NCBI RefSeq assembly: GCF_002368295.1
Contig: NZ_AP018248.1
Location: forward strand, 6,747,979-6,811,978
Length of the DNA stretch: 64,000 nucleotides
From: Tolypothrix tenuis PCC 7101
GTDB taxonomy: Bacteria; Cyanobacteriota; Cyanobacteriia; Cyanobacteriales; Nostocaceae
Direction of reading: 5' to 3'
Below the pieces are notes generated by a model. The model did no database searches, was not told where the DNA came from, and saw only the letters and a program-made list of their open reading frames with translations. Positions within the stretch are counted from its first letter, which is position 1; each line of letters begins with the position of its first letter. Positions 18,124 through 27,712 of the stretch are shown piece by piece. A program made the position numbers and the translations under genes.

Positions 18124-18166
18124 GAATAATTTAGGTTGCACTATCAATTATTAATTACAAATTTTC

Positions 18167-18757
18167 TTAATCTTCTTCATCTTCTGCAAAATTAACTTTC
18201 TCATAAAGGTCTCGTAATTCAATTTGAAAATCCACAGTTTGCAGTGATAAAGTTGCAGATTCACCTTCAATTTCTGTAAATGACCATTGGCTTGCGGCAG
18301 TTTTTACATATTGCATTACATGATACTGATATTGGTCAATTAAAATATATTCTTGGAATTCTGGAAGAGAGCGATAATAAAGAAATTTATCGCCTTGGTC
18401 ATAGTTTTTGGTAGATTTAGAGAGAACTTCCGCAATTAATAACGGATTCATAACTGTTGTTGTGCTAGTTCCTGTGTAAATCGGTTCTCCTGCGATTACC
18501 ATGACATCTGGATATGTATGTTGCCGATAACGGGGTATCCACAAACGCACATCACCAATATAAACATCATAATTTTTGCGTCTTAAAGCAATTTTTAAAG
18601 ATGCTGCTAAATTCAAAGCAATTTTATTATGATTGGTAGTTCCACCCGTCATCGATACAATTTCTCCATCCCGGTACTCGCTTTTATATTCTGCTTTTTC
18701 TTCAAGTTCCAAATATTCTTCAGGTGTGTAATAGCGCTTTTGGGTTTCTAACTGCAT
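18167..18757 (-). CDS. Uma2-family (DUF820) putative endonuclease
   Basis: This 196-residue protein belongs to the restriction-endonuclease-like Uma2 family, greatly expanded in cyanobacteria. The N-terminus RYYTPEEYLELEE, the DGEIVSMTGGT motif, the core TYPDVMVIAGEP (PD) and LLIAEVLSKSTKNYD (EVLS) followed by GDKFLYYRSLPEFQEY are all characteristic. Family members have a PD-(D/E)XK-like fold, but the natural role is unclear. The gene is bracketed by two copies of one MITE, which may explain movement or duplication of such genes. Confidence 0.9.
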   Translation of the reverse strand: MQLETQKRYYTPEEYLELEEKAEYKSEYRDGEIVSMTGGTTNHNKIALNLAASLKIALRRKNYDVYIGDVRLWIPRYRQHTYPDVMVIAGEPIYTGTSTTTVMNPLLIAEVLSKSTKNYDQGDKFLYYRSLPEFQEYILIDQYQYHVMQYVKTAASQWSFTEIEGESATLSLQTVDFQIELRDLYEKVNFAEDEED

Positions 18758-18952
18758 ATAGCATCTATAATTGTTTGACTATACTAAATTATTTTGACGC
18801 AAGTGATAATTTGCAAGTTTTACTTTGCTGCTTATTCCTATCGTACTCAATATTTTTTTGTGGGACACTTAAAGGGTAAATAAAAACTTTTGACCCTTAC
18901 CCTTCTAAACTAAATTATGAGTCCAAAATCTTTCACTTAAGACTTATTTAAT

Positions 18953-19142
18953 AGGAATTACACAAGTGTTACATTTTTTTCGTTTAGGCTTTCAAGAGTC
19001 AAAAGTCAAAAGTCAAAAAAAACTGGATTTTTGAACGCCAGTCGCCTCAAGTCGGGAAACCCGCCCACGGCGCTGGCTCCCCTTGACCCTTGACTGTTGA
19101 CTCTTAAACCAGAAGATTGATCTACCAGTTGTGTAAGTTCTA
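18953..19142. mobile_element. MITE-like element, right of the Uma2 gene
   Basis: Same family as 17933-18123: AGGAATTACACAA at the left, TTGTGTAAGTTCT at the right, both diverged. The interior shares AAGAGTC/TTGACTCTTA heptads and a GAACGCCAG...CTGGC segment. Flanking sequence differs from that of the other copy. Confidence 0.75.
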
Positions 19143-19233
19143 TTTAATTGTAATAATTTCTTCTTTTGATAGTTCTACTATCATACCAATATTCTTGCGC
19201 TGTTTTAATTAAGACTATGGTATGAGTATAAAC

Positions 19234-19256
19234 ATTATATTACCATATAGTATAAT
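19234..19256. promoter_or_regulatory. Imperfect inverted repeat upstream of the ArsR gene
   Basis: Arms ATTATA and TATAAT frame an 11-base AT-rich centre, 37 bp before the ATG. Read on the other strand, the region (TATTATACTATATGG) resembles the flank and arm of the palindrome at 12108-12127. It may be the autoregulatory operator; this is inferred. Confidence 0.35.
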
Positions 19257-19292
19257 AGTAGAAAATAACCCATAAAGTATTATTACTTTTCT

Positions 19293-19649
19293 ATGTCAGA
19301 AGTTTTTCCTGGGGCATTAAGCCCAGTTGCTGACTATTTTAAAGTCTTGTCTGAAGTTAGTCGGCTACAAGTTTTATGTTGTTTGAAATCGGGTGCCAAA
19401 AATGTTACGGAAATTATCGCCTTAACAGGACTCGGACAGGCAAATGTGTCGAAGCACCTCAAAGTCTTGACTCAGGCGGGTATTGTTAAAAGAACACCAG
19501 AAGGTGTCAGCGTCATTTATGAAATCGCTGATCCTATATGTTTGCGATTATGTGAGTTAGTATGCGATCGCCTCGCGGAAAGATTAGAGGAGCAAACCCA
19601 ACAGCTACAAAGCCTTAAGCCTCTAGCTACTGCTAGCAAAAGGTTCTAA
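19293..19649 (+). CDS. ArsR-family transcriptional repressor
   Basis: This 118-residue winged-helix regulator has FKVLSEVSRLQVLCCL, recognition helix GQANVSKHLKVLTQAG, and wing EGVSVIYEIAD. It has a cysteine pair at C29-C30 (LCCL) and C84/C88/C92 in the C-terminal helix (ICLRLCELVCDRL). This arrangement loosely recalls thiol/persulfide-sensing ArsR proteins (SqrR/BigR group) more than ArsR sensors with a CxC in the DNA-binding helix, but the ligand cannot be fixed by eye. No metal exporter gene is adjacent. Confidence 0.85.
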   Translation: MSEVFPGALSPVADYFKVLSEVSRLQVLCCLKSGAKNVTEIIALTGLGQANVSKHLKVLTQAGIVKRTPEGVSVIYEIADPICLRLCELVCDRLAERLEEQTQQLQSLKPLATASKRF

Positions 19650-19656
19650 TCTGGAG

Positions 19657-19697
19657 TCATTGCTGGTGCGTGGGAGCAAATCCTAACGCACCAATGA
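19657..19697. terminator. Hairpin between convergent arsR and hemA
   Basis: TCATTG..GGTGCGT pairs with AACGCACCAATGA around a 13-base loop, lying 8 bp past the ArsR stop and 12 bp from the hemA stop. It could serve both genes. It also resembles the GTGCGTTA-type dispersed palindromes of this genome. Confidence 0.55.
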
Positions 19698-19708
19698 TGT
19701 CTGTAGAC

Positions 19709-20995
19709 TTAGCTAAACTGTTCCTCTGCATCTAGGTTAAATAACATTTGCAGAGTCTGCATACATCGCCGTCTAGCTTCTACATCTTGCTGCGCTCGCA
19801 ATTGCACCATCGGATCGTGTAAAATTTTGTTAACGATACCTCTCGTTAAAGCTTCGATGACTTCTTGATGCTTTTCTGCGAATTCCGAACCCAAGCGCGA
19901 CAAAGCTTTTTCCAATTCCTGTTCGCGGATGGTTTCCACTTTATTTCGCAGACAGCTAATGGTAGAGACAGTTTCTAGACTGCGCCACCAAATATCAAAA
20001 GCTTCTACTTCCTCATCCAGAATTTTCTCAGCTTCTTGAGCCATTTTGCGGCGGCTTTCATAGTTTTGTGCCACAACCGCCTTCAAATCATCCACGTTAA
20101 ACGCCTGGACATTTTCTAGCCCATTTACATCAGAATGGACGTTGCGGGGTACAGAAATATCAAATAGCATCAGAGACTGGTTAGGCTCTAACACCATTTC
20201 TAATTTCGCACGATCCAAAATGGGGTCTGTAGCGGAAGTGCTGGTAAATACCAAATGACTGTTGGCAATTACTGCCATCATTTCTGATAGCGGATGAATT
20301 TCAATTGGCTGATCTGGAAACAGTTTAGCCAATTCTACGGCTCGTTGATTTGAGCGATTTAAAATACTAATTTGCCCAGCGCCTTTAGAAACAAGGTGCT
20401 GTACTAGCAAGCGAGACATTTTACCAGCACCGAGAATAGCGACTCGACAAGCTGCTAAGTTTTCTACCTTCATGTGCGCCAATTCCACAGCCGCCGAACT
20501 GATGGAAACTGCGCCAGTACCAATGCTAGTTTCCGTACGAACTCGCTTACCCGCTGTTAAAGCTTGTTTAAATAATCGATTGAGAATTGTTTTTATACCG
20601 TTATATTGTTGTCCCAGTTTGTGGGTATTTTTCACCTGAGCGAGAATTTGCCCTTCTCCCAGTACGAGACTATCTAACCCAGCAGCTACGCGCATCATAT
20701 GCATCACAGCATCTTCATGCAACAGCATGAATAAGTGTTGGCGTAAAGATGTGACAGGTAATTTGCTGTATTCGCCCAGAAACTGAGTTACTTCCCGAAT
20801 CCCATGTTCGGTTTCACCAGTGACGATGTAAATTTCCAGACGGTTACAAGTGCTGAGAATAGCAACTTCGTCAATATGGGGAAAGCTGGTAAGTTGAGCG
20901 ATCGCGCTTTCTGTTTGAGGTTCTGGAATACTCAGCTTTTCCCGGATTTCTACTGGGGCTGTTTTATGGCTTAACCCCACCACTGCTATATTCAT
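19709..20995 (-). CDS. hemA: Glutamyl-tRNA reductase
   Basis: It reduces glutamyl-tRNA(Glu) to glutamate-1-semialdehyde with NADPH, the first committed step of heme, chlorophyll, bilin and cobalamin synthesis. The 428-residue protein begins MNIAVVGLSHKTAPVEIREK and has the catalytic cysteine in LSTCNRLEIY, the GEGQILAQVK motif, and the NADPH-binding AILGAGKMSRLL. The C-terminal dimerisation helix is complete. It lies about 210 bp downstream of glpX on the same strand; the spacing leaves cotranscription open. Convergent with arsR. Confidence 0.97.
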   Translation of the reverse strand: MNIAVVGLSHKTAPVEIREKLSIPEPQTESAIAQLTSFPHIDEVAILSTCNRLEIYIVTGETEHGIREVTQFLGEYSKLPVTSLRQHLFMLLHEDAVMHMMRVAAGLDSLVLGEGQILAQVKNTHKLGQQYNGIKTILNRLFKQALTAGKRVRTETSIGTGAVSISSAAVELAHMKVENLAACRVAILGAGKMSRLLVQHLVSKGAGQISILNRSNQRAVELAKLFPDQPIEIHPLSEMMAVIANSHLVFTSTSATDPILDRAKLEMVLEPNQSLMLFDISVPRNVHSDVNGLENVQAFNVDDLKAVVAQNYESRRKMAQEAEKILDEEVEAFDIWWRSLETVSTISCLRNKVETIREQELEKALSRLGSEFAEKHQEVIEALTRGIVNKILHDPMVQLRAQQDVEARRRCMQTLQMLFNLDAEEQFS

Positions 20996-21206
20996 CTGCT
21001 AATTAGTAATTGCTAAATGGTGATTGGTAAGTGGTGATTGGTCAGTTAGGAGTTCATAGAATTCATAACTCCTAACTGAAAAAGTGCTGAGGAATAATCA
21101 AGAGACTATAGTCTGGGAGTACTACTGGGTACTCAATACCTCAGCGGTTCAGTCAGAGTGGCGAAAGCCGCCACTCTCAACTGCGGTGACTCCGCGCTAC
21201 AATTGA

Positions 21207-22244
21207 TTACCGCAATTGTACGGTCTTAGGATTATCAAACATGTGAATGGTATCCACAAACCGAGCGGTGTTTGATTGGTTGGAAATAACTAGACTTTGA
21301 GTTCTGGCTCCACCTTTGAAGAAGCGTACACCTTGCATCAGATTTCCAGAGGTAATACCACTAGCAGCAAAAAGTACAGTTTCACCAGATGCGAGTTCAT
21401 GAGCATCATAGACCTTATCAGGGTCGTTGATATTCATGGATTTCAAACGATCTAGGTTAGCTTCTTTGCTTTCGCCAATTAAGCCTGTTTTGACGATCGC
21501 AGGGTCATAAATCAACTGACCTTGGAAATGCCCACCTAGAGCGCGCATAGCGGCGGCGGAAATTACTCCTTCTGGTGCTGCACCAATACCCATTAGGGCA
21601 TGGATATTAGTTCCAGCGAAACCACAAGAGATGGCTGCACCCACATCACCATCGGAAATTAGTTGTACTCTCGCCCCAGCATCGCGGATTTCTTTAATCA
21701 AATCGTTGTGGCGTTCGCGCTTCATGACAACTACCACAAGTTCTTCAATAGAACGATCTAGACACTCGGAGAGAATTTTGAGGTTTTCCGTTGCTGACTT
21801 GTTAATGTCCACCTTGCCTTTAGCTGCTGGTGGTGCTGCTAACTTCTTCATGTAGAAGTCAGGAGCAGCAAATAAGCCACCTTTTTCAGAAATTGCCAAT
21901 ACAGCCATTGAGCCAGGTTGGCCGTATGCTACCAAGTTCGTACCTTCACATGGGTCAACGGCAATGTCAATTTCAATCAATTCATCTGGGTTACAGAAGT
22001 CCTTAGCATCTGGACGGGCGCAGATACCCACCTCTTCCCCAATATATAACATGGGAGCATCATCACGTTCGCCTTCGCCAATGACAATGCGACCACGCAT
22101 ATAAATTTTGTTCATTCTTTCCCGCATAGCTTCCACTGCAACTTGGTCAGCAGTGTTCTTTTCGCCCTTACCCATCCACTTGGCGGATGCGATCGCGGCT
22201 TGCTCTACTACCTCAATAATCTCTAATCCAAGTGTATTTTCCAC
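21207..22244 (-). CDS. glpX: Class II fructose-1,6-/sedoheptulose-1,7-bisphosphatase
   Basis: This is the bifunctional F/SBPase of the cyanobacterial Calvin cycle (GlpX type). Signatures include GRIVIGEGERDDAPML, DPCEGTNLVAYGQPG, ISDGDVGAAI and GIGAAPEGVISAAA; 345 residues is the family length. The GTG start at 22244 is preceded by GAGGG at suitable spacing. In cyanobacteria this enzyme supplies most SBPase activity and is redox-regulated. The window also holds the class I FBPase at 31583, so both isozymes are present. Confidence 0.95.
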   Translation of the reverse strand: MENTLGLEIIEVVEQAAIASAKWMGKGEKNTADQVAVEAMRERMNKIYMRGRIVIGEGERDDAPMLYIGEEVGICARPDAKDFCNPDELIEIDIAVDPCEGTNLVAYGQPGSMAVLAISEKGGLFAAPDFYMKKLAAPPAAKGKVDINKSATENLKILSECLDRSIEELVVVVMKRERHNDLIKEIRDAGARVQLISDGDVGAAISCGFAGTNIHALMGIGAAPEGVISAAAMRALGGHFQGQLIYDPAIVKTGLIGESKEANLDRLKSMNINDPDKVYDAHELASGETVLFAASGITSGNLMQGVRFFKGGARTQSLVISNQSNTARFVDTIHMFDNPKTVQLR

Positions 22245-22525
22245 AGAGTCGCCCTCTCAACTGCTTGACTTCGCGTCGTTTTTTCTAGCTATTCCAGTCT
22301 TCAAGTCTACCAAAGGGCGGATACACGTGGAAAATAGTCTTAATGAGGCTCTATGTTAAGTTTTAATGCTAACTAAATTTTAAAGTTATATTTATAACTC
22401 GTTATTACTTGAATATACTTACATAAAATTGCTAAATATTCCTAAAAGATAAAGCTGTATCTTTAGAGCAATATACAAAACATCAACTCAAAGGTATTTT
22501 CTAGTAAACGCTCTGGAGATAAATC

Positions 22526-23098
22526 ATGTTTATTGACTACATCACTTTGATGTTAATCAATATGGTAGCTGGATTATTTCTACTAGCAGATTATGTCTAT
22601 CGGGGGATAGTTAGCGATCATCAGAAACATTGGATTCCTGGCTTTGGGGTAACAGGAGCGATCGCATTAACTACGGGGTTACACATGAGTTTTACTTGGC
22701 CCATTGGCGGTAGTTTTAACATCGCTTTTGGTGAAACCACAATTTTATTAGGAATATTATTTATTGGTGCTGCGATCGCGCTGGCTTTGGGATGGGATTT
22801 ACTCACACTTGCAATTTACGCATTCTTTGCGGGGTTAGTTGCAGTTGTTATCGGTTTCCGTATTATTAATTTGGGACTGACAAAACAACCTTTAATTTCA
22901 GGAATAGGTTTTATCCTTACAGGCTTAGGAGGTGTTTTTGCTGCACCTACTCTCTATTTGAAAACCAACCGAACTTGGCGCTTAATTGGCGCAGCCGTTC
23001 TCATCGCAGCAGCCCTAATTTGGGCATTTATCGGTTATATGGCTTACTGGAATCATTTAGAAAGTTTCCAACAATGGGTTCCTGCGCCAATGCGGTAA
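22526..23098 (+). CDS. DUF981-family membrane protein
   Basis: This 190-residue integral membrane protein has about six hydrophobic helices. Recognisable DUF981 features are the N-terminal IDYITLMLINMVAGLFLLAD and a central GLHMSFTWPIGGSFNIAFGE. The function is unknown. The ATG at 22526 is preceded by GGAG (CTCTGGAGATAAATC). It is transcribed divergently from glpX. Confidence 0.85.
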   Translation: MFIDYITLMLINMVAGLFLLADYVYRGIVSDHQKHWIPGFGVTGAIALTTGLHMSFTWPIGGSFNIAFGETTILLGILFIGAAIALALGWDLLTLAIYAFFAGLVAVVIGFRIINLGLTKQPLISGIGFILTGLGGVFAAPTLYLKTNRTWRLIGAAVLIAAALIWAFIGYMAYWNHLESFQQWVPAPMR

Positions 23099-23230
23099 CC
23101 TACAATAGCTTCAAAAATTAGTAATTTGTAACTCTCATCTACTTTTCAATTACGAATTACGAATTACGAATTAATAATTGTCATGTTTTAAGCTAGAGAA
23201 AATTCAGATAAATCTACCATCTCTTAAAAT

Positions 23231-23542
23231 ATGCTGGACTTTCTCAATCCGCTTTTAAATCGACACCCAGAGCGAGTAAAAGCCAACGTCGAAATTTATA
23301 CTTGGCAAACTTGCCCTTATTGCATTCGCGCTAAAATGCTGCTGTGGTGGAAAGGTGTGCAATTCCAAGAATACAAAATTGATGGCAATGAAGCTGCTAG
23401 AAGTCAAATGGCAGAACGTGCTAACGGTCGGCGTACAGTACCACAGATTTTTATCAACACTCAACATATTGGTGGTTGTGATGACCTTTATGAGTTAGAT
23501 ACCAAAGGTCAACTTGACCCCTTATTAGCTGAACCGGCTTAA
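23231..23542 (+). CDS. grxC: Glutaredoxin 3
   Basis: This 103-residue dithiol glutaredoxin has the active site TCPYC and the glutathione-binding motifs RRTVPQIFI and GGCDDLYEL. It reduces disulfides and protein-glutathione mixed disulfides in the cytoplasm. An unusual WW pair follows the active-site helix (MLLWWKG), where KxLL is common. The ATG at 23231 is the only sensible start. It appears monocistronic, with repeats downstream. Confidence 0.94.
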   Translation: MLDFLNPLLNRHPERVKANVEIYTWQTCPYCIRAKMLLWWKGVQFQEYKIDGNEAARSQMAERANGRRTVPQIFINTQHIGGCDDLYELDTKGQLDPLLAEPA

Positions 23543-24234
23543 CTTGCAATACTTGTCGGTTAAGGGGAAAAGGGGAAGGGTTAAAGGGGCAAGAAAAAAC
23601 CTTTAACCCTTACCCTTTCTCCTGTGGAGACGCTACGCGTAGCTTGCTTCCCCGAAGGGGTACACCTTTTCCCCAAACCAAATTCCGAGTTGAAAATCCT
23701 TAACCGAGCAGTATTGGCTTAACTTGCATTTCTCACAAGCAGCAGATGTAGGTTGTTTTAAGCGCAACGCAACCCAACATGGATTTTGAAAGCTGAACCT
23801 ATATTTCCTTGTTGGGTTTCCTGACTGGCTCCCCAACCTACTAATCTGGTGAGAAATTTGGGTCATGCTTCCTATTAATTTATCTCGGCAACTTCTGGAA
23901 AAATATTACTGATGTCATGATGGTTCTGACCCCTCATAATTAACAGTTTTATAAACTTTTCAAAAACAACACAGAAAGTTTATCTAGTCTTGTCTTTACG
24001 AAAATAAAAAATTCAATAACTGTCACTACATTGAAAATTTAAATATAACAAAAAATTAAACTTTAAATTTTATTAAAAATTGCATTAAATTTCATTTAAA
24101 AGACCACACTATTTGCACTTTTTAGCGGTTAATTGTGGCAGATTTCAATGTGTCATAAATCCGGAAATGTTCCCAAAAAATGACTACAATAAGTATATAT
24201 AGTTACTTATAAAATTGCTTGGTGGAGGACTACT
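23543..24234. other. Repeat-rich intergenic region
   Basis: It holds AAGGGG/CCCTTT-type short repeats, a known Nostoc-type repeat block GAGACGCTACGCGTAGC...CCCCGAAGGGG at about 23626-23662, a MITE-like element (23729-23856) and then about 370 bp of AT-rich sequence that serves as promoter region for the next gene. Confidence 0.6.
23729..23856. mobile_element. MITE-like inverted-repeat element
   Basis: Outer ends TTTCTCAC / GTGAGAAA, inner pairs GTAGGTTG / CAACCTAC and AACCCAACA / TGTTGGGTT make a nested hairpin of 128 bp. An open frame crosses it on the minus strand but reflects repeat sequence only. Confidence 0.7.
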
Positions 24235-24726
24235 ATGAAAGATTTTCGCCTCCGGATTAAATCTCAATTAGCCTGGCTTTTAGCTCTAGGTGCTGCTATC
24301 GTCGCGCAACCCGTAATAGCACAGACAGCAAACTTTGGCACACTGAAGCTATCAGCAGGCTTTAATCCAGCGCAAGGAGTTGTGGAAGGATACACAGGCG
24401 GATCTTACTCACTATCTGCCATTAGTAACCGCGATCGCGAGAAAAAAGCCTGTATCGGTTTTGCAGATCCCCAGCCAGATCACATCATTACCTTAGAGAA
24501 AGACTTTGCTCGCCTCAAATTCCTAGTTAATAGTGGCGGATACGACACCACTATGCTCATCCAAGGCCCAGACGACTCAACAATTCGCTGTGGCGATGAT
24601 ACTGGTAAAAGTAAAGATGCCAGCATCGATGATCGCGACTTCAAAAGCGGAACTTATCGGATTTGGATAGGTACCTTTAACTCTGGAGACAAGCATAACT
24701 ACACTCTGACAGTGCAGCAGCCGTAG
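24235..24726 (+). CDS. Secreted protein with a PPC-like beta domain
   Basis: This is a 163-residue exported protein. A basic start (MKDFRLRIK), hydrophobic stretch (LAWLLALGAAIVA) and AQA-like cleavage area (VIAQTANF) form a signal peptide. The mature part is a small beta-rich domain with FARLKFLVNSGGYDTTMLI, CGDDTGKSKDASI and a final SGTYRIWIGTF...HNYTLTVQ, a pattern like bacterial pre-peptidase C-terminal (PPC) domains. Two cysteines may form a disulfide. GGTGGAGG precedes the ATG. The function is unknown; a periplasmic location is inferred. Confidence 0.75.
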   Translation: MKDFRLRIKSQLAWLLALGAAIVAQPVIAQTANFGTLKLSAGFNPAQGVVEGYTGGSYSLSAISNRDREKKACIGFADPQPDHIITLEKDFARLKFLVNSGGYDTTMLIQGPDDSTIRCGDDTGKSKDASIDDRDFKSGTYRIWIGTFNSGDKHNYTLTVQQP

Positions 24727-24906
24727 AGGGATTGGGTATTGGGTATTGGGGACTGGTGACTGGGGACTGGGAAGAAAAGGAAGAAATAACCTTTGACTTT
24801 TGACCTTTGACTCTTGACTCTTGACTCCTACCCAATTTGTTACGAGTTACACCGAGAAAGATAATATGGGAAGGTAGCTCGTTTTGCTTTCCGAGGTTAC
24901 TATCTC

Positions 24907-25671
24907 GTGCTATCTACAATGCGTGCCGACTTTAGCATCATCTTTGAACGTGACCCAGCTGCTCGCAACTGGTTGGAAGTTTTATTCTGTTACCCCGGTT
25001 TGCAAGCTTTGCTATTTTATCGGCTGGCTCACTGGCTGCATATGATTGGTATTCCTTTTATCCCCCGGTTGATATCTCATTTAGCTCGGTTTTTGACGGG
25101 GATTGAAATTCACCCAGGTGCAACCATTGGACATGGCGTGTTTATTGACCACGGTATGGGTGTAGTAATTGGCGAAACTGCGATCGTGGGAGACTATGCC
25201 CTAATTTATCAAGGTGTCACCCTTGGTGGTACTGGTAAAGAAAGCGGCAAACGCCATCCAACTTTAGGCGAAAACGTGGTAGTTGGTGCAGGTGCAAAGG
25301 TACTAGGAAATATCCAAGTTGGTAATAATGTTCGCATCGGTGCTGGTTCGGTAGTGCTACGTGATGTACCTTCTGATTGCACCGTTGTTGGTATACCTGG
25401 CCGGATTATCTATCGTTCTGGAGTTCGGGTTGCACCTCTAGAACACAACAACTTACCAGACTCCGAAGCTGAAGTCATTCGTGCTTTAGTAGACCGAATT
25501 GAAGCATTAGAAGAACAAATACAAGTTCTTCAGCGTAAACAACCTGCTGATAAAACACCTGTTTTTGCAGGTCACTTAGCTGTTGAGGAACAGGAACACA
25601 CCAAAGAAACTGCTTGGTGTAACCTCAGAGATAAAGCCATTCAGCAGTTCTTAGATGGTGCTGGTATATAG
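24907..25671 (+). CDS. cysE: Serine O-acetyltransferase
   Basis: It makes O-acetylserine from serine and acetyl-CoA, the cysteine-synthesis entry step. The protein has the N-terminal helical region RADFSIIFERDPAARNWLE, then hexapeptide left-handed beta-helix repeats (IHPGATIGHGVFIDHGMG, GKESGKRHPTLG, GVGAKVLGN-type turns). The C-terminal extension of ~60 residues (VDRIEALEEQIQVLQ) is helical, as in other cyanobacteria. The GTG at 24907 is chosen by family length; ATG 24919 is the alternative. Total 254 residues. Confidence 0.93.
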   Translation: MLSTMRADFSIIFERDPAARNWLEVLFCYPGLQALLFYRLAHWLHMIGIPFIPRLISHLARFLTGIEIHPGATIGHGVFIDHGMGVVIGETAIVGDYALIYQGVTLGGTGKESGKRHPTLGENVVVGAGAKVLGNIQVGNNVRIGAGSVVLRDVPSDCTVVGIPGRIIYRSGVRVAPLEHNNLPDSEAEVIRALVDRIEALEEQIQVLQRKQPADKTPVFAGHLAVEEQEHTKETAWCNLRDKAIQQFLDGAGI

Positions 25672-25741
25672 CAATTGTCATTGGTTATTGGTCATTTGTC
25701 ATTTGTCATTAGTTATTTCTTCTCGTACCCCTACCTTTTAA

Positions 25742-26329
25742 TTAGGGATTAATTTCTTCACTAGACCATTCTTGCTGCTCATGGCGATGGTACAACCAGC
25801 GATTTTGGGGTTCACCACGTAACTTTAAATGATCTACTTGTGTAGGGTCTAGTAGGAGTAAGCAAAAATTGGGTAATGGCTGACTGGGATCTGGTGGGGG
25901 TGGAGAAAAGGTAGCTTGTTCATCTTTATTTCTCACTTTACCTGGATGAGGCCAAGCAAATTGTATCCGCGCTGCATCGCTTAATTCTCTCCAAGTAGAA
26001 ATACGTGCTAATGCTAATTCTGGTTGAGAATTATCGCTTTCGACTAAGGTTAAGTTACCAGTAATCCTAAATTGCTCTCTGGAATTGGGGAAGTACCAGC
26101 AGACTTCTGCCCAAGACTGTTGCTGTATCTGTTCAGCTTTCTCACTGCGAGAATCAGTAATAAATTTTAGCTGGTTGGTATCTGCTAAAAAGCCACGAAA
26201 AACTATAGTTCGATTGGCAGGTGTACCATTTGCCCGTACTGTTGCTAATTGTACGTAACGGGCATAAGCCAGACTACGATTTTGATGGAGGGCGTGAGCG
26301 ATCGCACTTCGCCAAGGAGCAAGAGACAT
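25742..26329 (-). CDS. FMN-dependent PPOX-type flavoprotein (Alr4036 family)
   Basis: This 195-residue protein is of the pyridoxamine-phosphate-oxidase-like fold. The N-terminal APWRSAIAHALHQNRSLAYARYVQLATVRANGTPANR segment is typical of the cyanobacterial Alr4036 group, and the C-terminal PNRWLYHR-like segment (NRWLYHRHEQQEW) closes the fold. It lacks the full PdxH signature and length, so PNP oxidase activity is not implied. The ATG at 26329 is preferred to TTG 26350. It is divergent from the ribonucleotide reductase gene. Confidence 0.85.
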   Translation of the reverse strand: MSLAPWRSAIAHALHQNRSLAYARYVQLATVRANGTPANRTIVFRGFLADTNQLKFITDSRSEKAEQIQQQSWAEVCWYFPNSREQFRITGNLTLVESDNSQPELALARISTWRELSDAARIQFAWPHPGKVRNKDEQATFSPPPPDPSQPLPNFCLLLLDPTQVDHLKLRGEPQNRWLYHRHEQQEWSSEEINP

Positions 26330-26485
26330 GACGCTGAAAAACGGAAACAATATTATACATTATTGCCGAATGTTGCATTTTGTACTGTTGTGAAGTAAGC
26401 GCAAGTTGTCCCTTTTGGCAATCTTTCATCCTAAATCTACTTAGTCTATAGTCTTAATCTGTCAGCACGCAACAAGACTGGATTT

Positions 26486-27712
26486 ATGGTTCGAGAGCTT
26501 GAAAGAAAACGCCAGAGTACAAGGTTTCCCGAAACTGCCCCTGCAGCTAATCCTGTATTTTTCAGAACCTATAGCCGCCGCAGCCCGGCAGGTTTGAGAG
26601 AAACTTGGGATGAAGTATGCGATCGCACTCTTCAAGGCTTAGTGGAATTGGGGAAACTCAGCCGCGAAGAAGCCGAGATTTTAGACAAGATGCAGCGTAA
26701 TATGAAAGCCCTACCTAGCGGGCGCTGGTTATGGGTTGGTGGTACCGATTGGATAGCCAAGCCAAAAAACTTTTCTGGGGCTTACAATTGCACTTCTACC
26801 AACCTACAGGACTGGAAAGCCTTTGGGTTGATGATGGATTTAGCAATGATGGGCTGTGGTACCGGAGCCATCATCGAACCAAGATATATTAATCAGTTAC
26901 CGCCAATCCGCAATCGCCTTAATGTCAAAGTTCAGGGTGAAATTGGTGCTACTCCCAAAGACCAGCGTCGAGAGTATACGGAAATTTCTATACAGGGTAA
27001 TCAAGTTACTATCTACGTTGGCGATAGCCGTGAAGGTTGGGTGGAATCTTATCAAACCTTATTAGAACTTTCTACAGATGAGAAATTTAGTGGAGAAGTT
27101 CAAGTATTTGTTGATATTAGTGATGTTCGCCAAGCTGGAGAAACCTTAAATGGCTTTGGTGGGGTGGCTAATCCAGTTAAATTGCCCGTCCTTTACCAAA
27201 ATTGTGCATCTATCCTAAATAAAGCTTTAGGAAGGCAATTAAATTCTGTTGAGTGTTGTCTATTAATCGATCAGGCTGCTGTAACAATTGTTGCAGGTAA
27301 CATTAGAAGAAGTGCGGGCATGAGGCAGTTCAAGTCTGACGATGAACTAGGCGCTACTGCCAAAGATAATTTATGGCAGCAAGATGCAGAAGGTAACTGG
27401 AGCATTGATCCAGAGCGTGATGCTCTCCGGATGGCAAACCATACCAGAGTGTTTCATCGCAAGCCAACATTAGAAGAATCTATTGATGCTGTTCGTAAAC
27501 AATATTACAGCGGTGAAGGCGCAATTCAATGGGCTGGAGAAGCTGTAGCTAGATCTAACATTGATTTACTACCAACATCAGCATTGAAAGTTGATTTCTT
27601 GAAGGCTTACGAACAGGGAACAGCAAAAGATTGGTTGCAAAAACGTTATCCAGAAATGGATGCTGAGGAATTAGAGCATCGTTTAGCTCGGTTTGGCTTA
27701 AACCCGTGTGGT
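26486..27712 (+). CDS. nrdJ: Adenosylcobalamin-dependent ribonucleotide triphosphate reductase, exon 1
   Basis: This is the N-terminal 409 residues of the monomeric class II RNR (RTPR type), which reduces NTPs to dNTPs using a thiyl radical generated from adenosylcobalamin. Visible: PSGRWLWVGGT, the redox cysteine in YNCTSTNLQDW (C102), MGCGTGAII, and at the very end FGLNPCG with thiyl-radical Cys408. In the genomic sequence a Lys codon and TAG follow at once, so unspliced mRNA would give a truncated, inactive protein. The coding sequence continues at 28866 after removal of the group I intron; the joined protein is 766 residues, the expected family length. No ribosome site is obvious before the ATG. 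Confidence 0.93.

Noticed and set aside
17950..18147. 65-codon minus-strand frame
   Set aside because: It lies entirely within the MITE left of the Uma2 gene and translates its (TTGACTC)n repeats.
23633..23866. 77-codon minus-strand frame
   Set aside because: It is composed of a dispersed repeat block and the MITE at 23729-23856; similar spurious frames arise wherever that repeat occurs.
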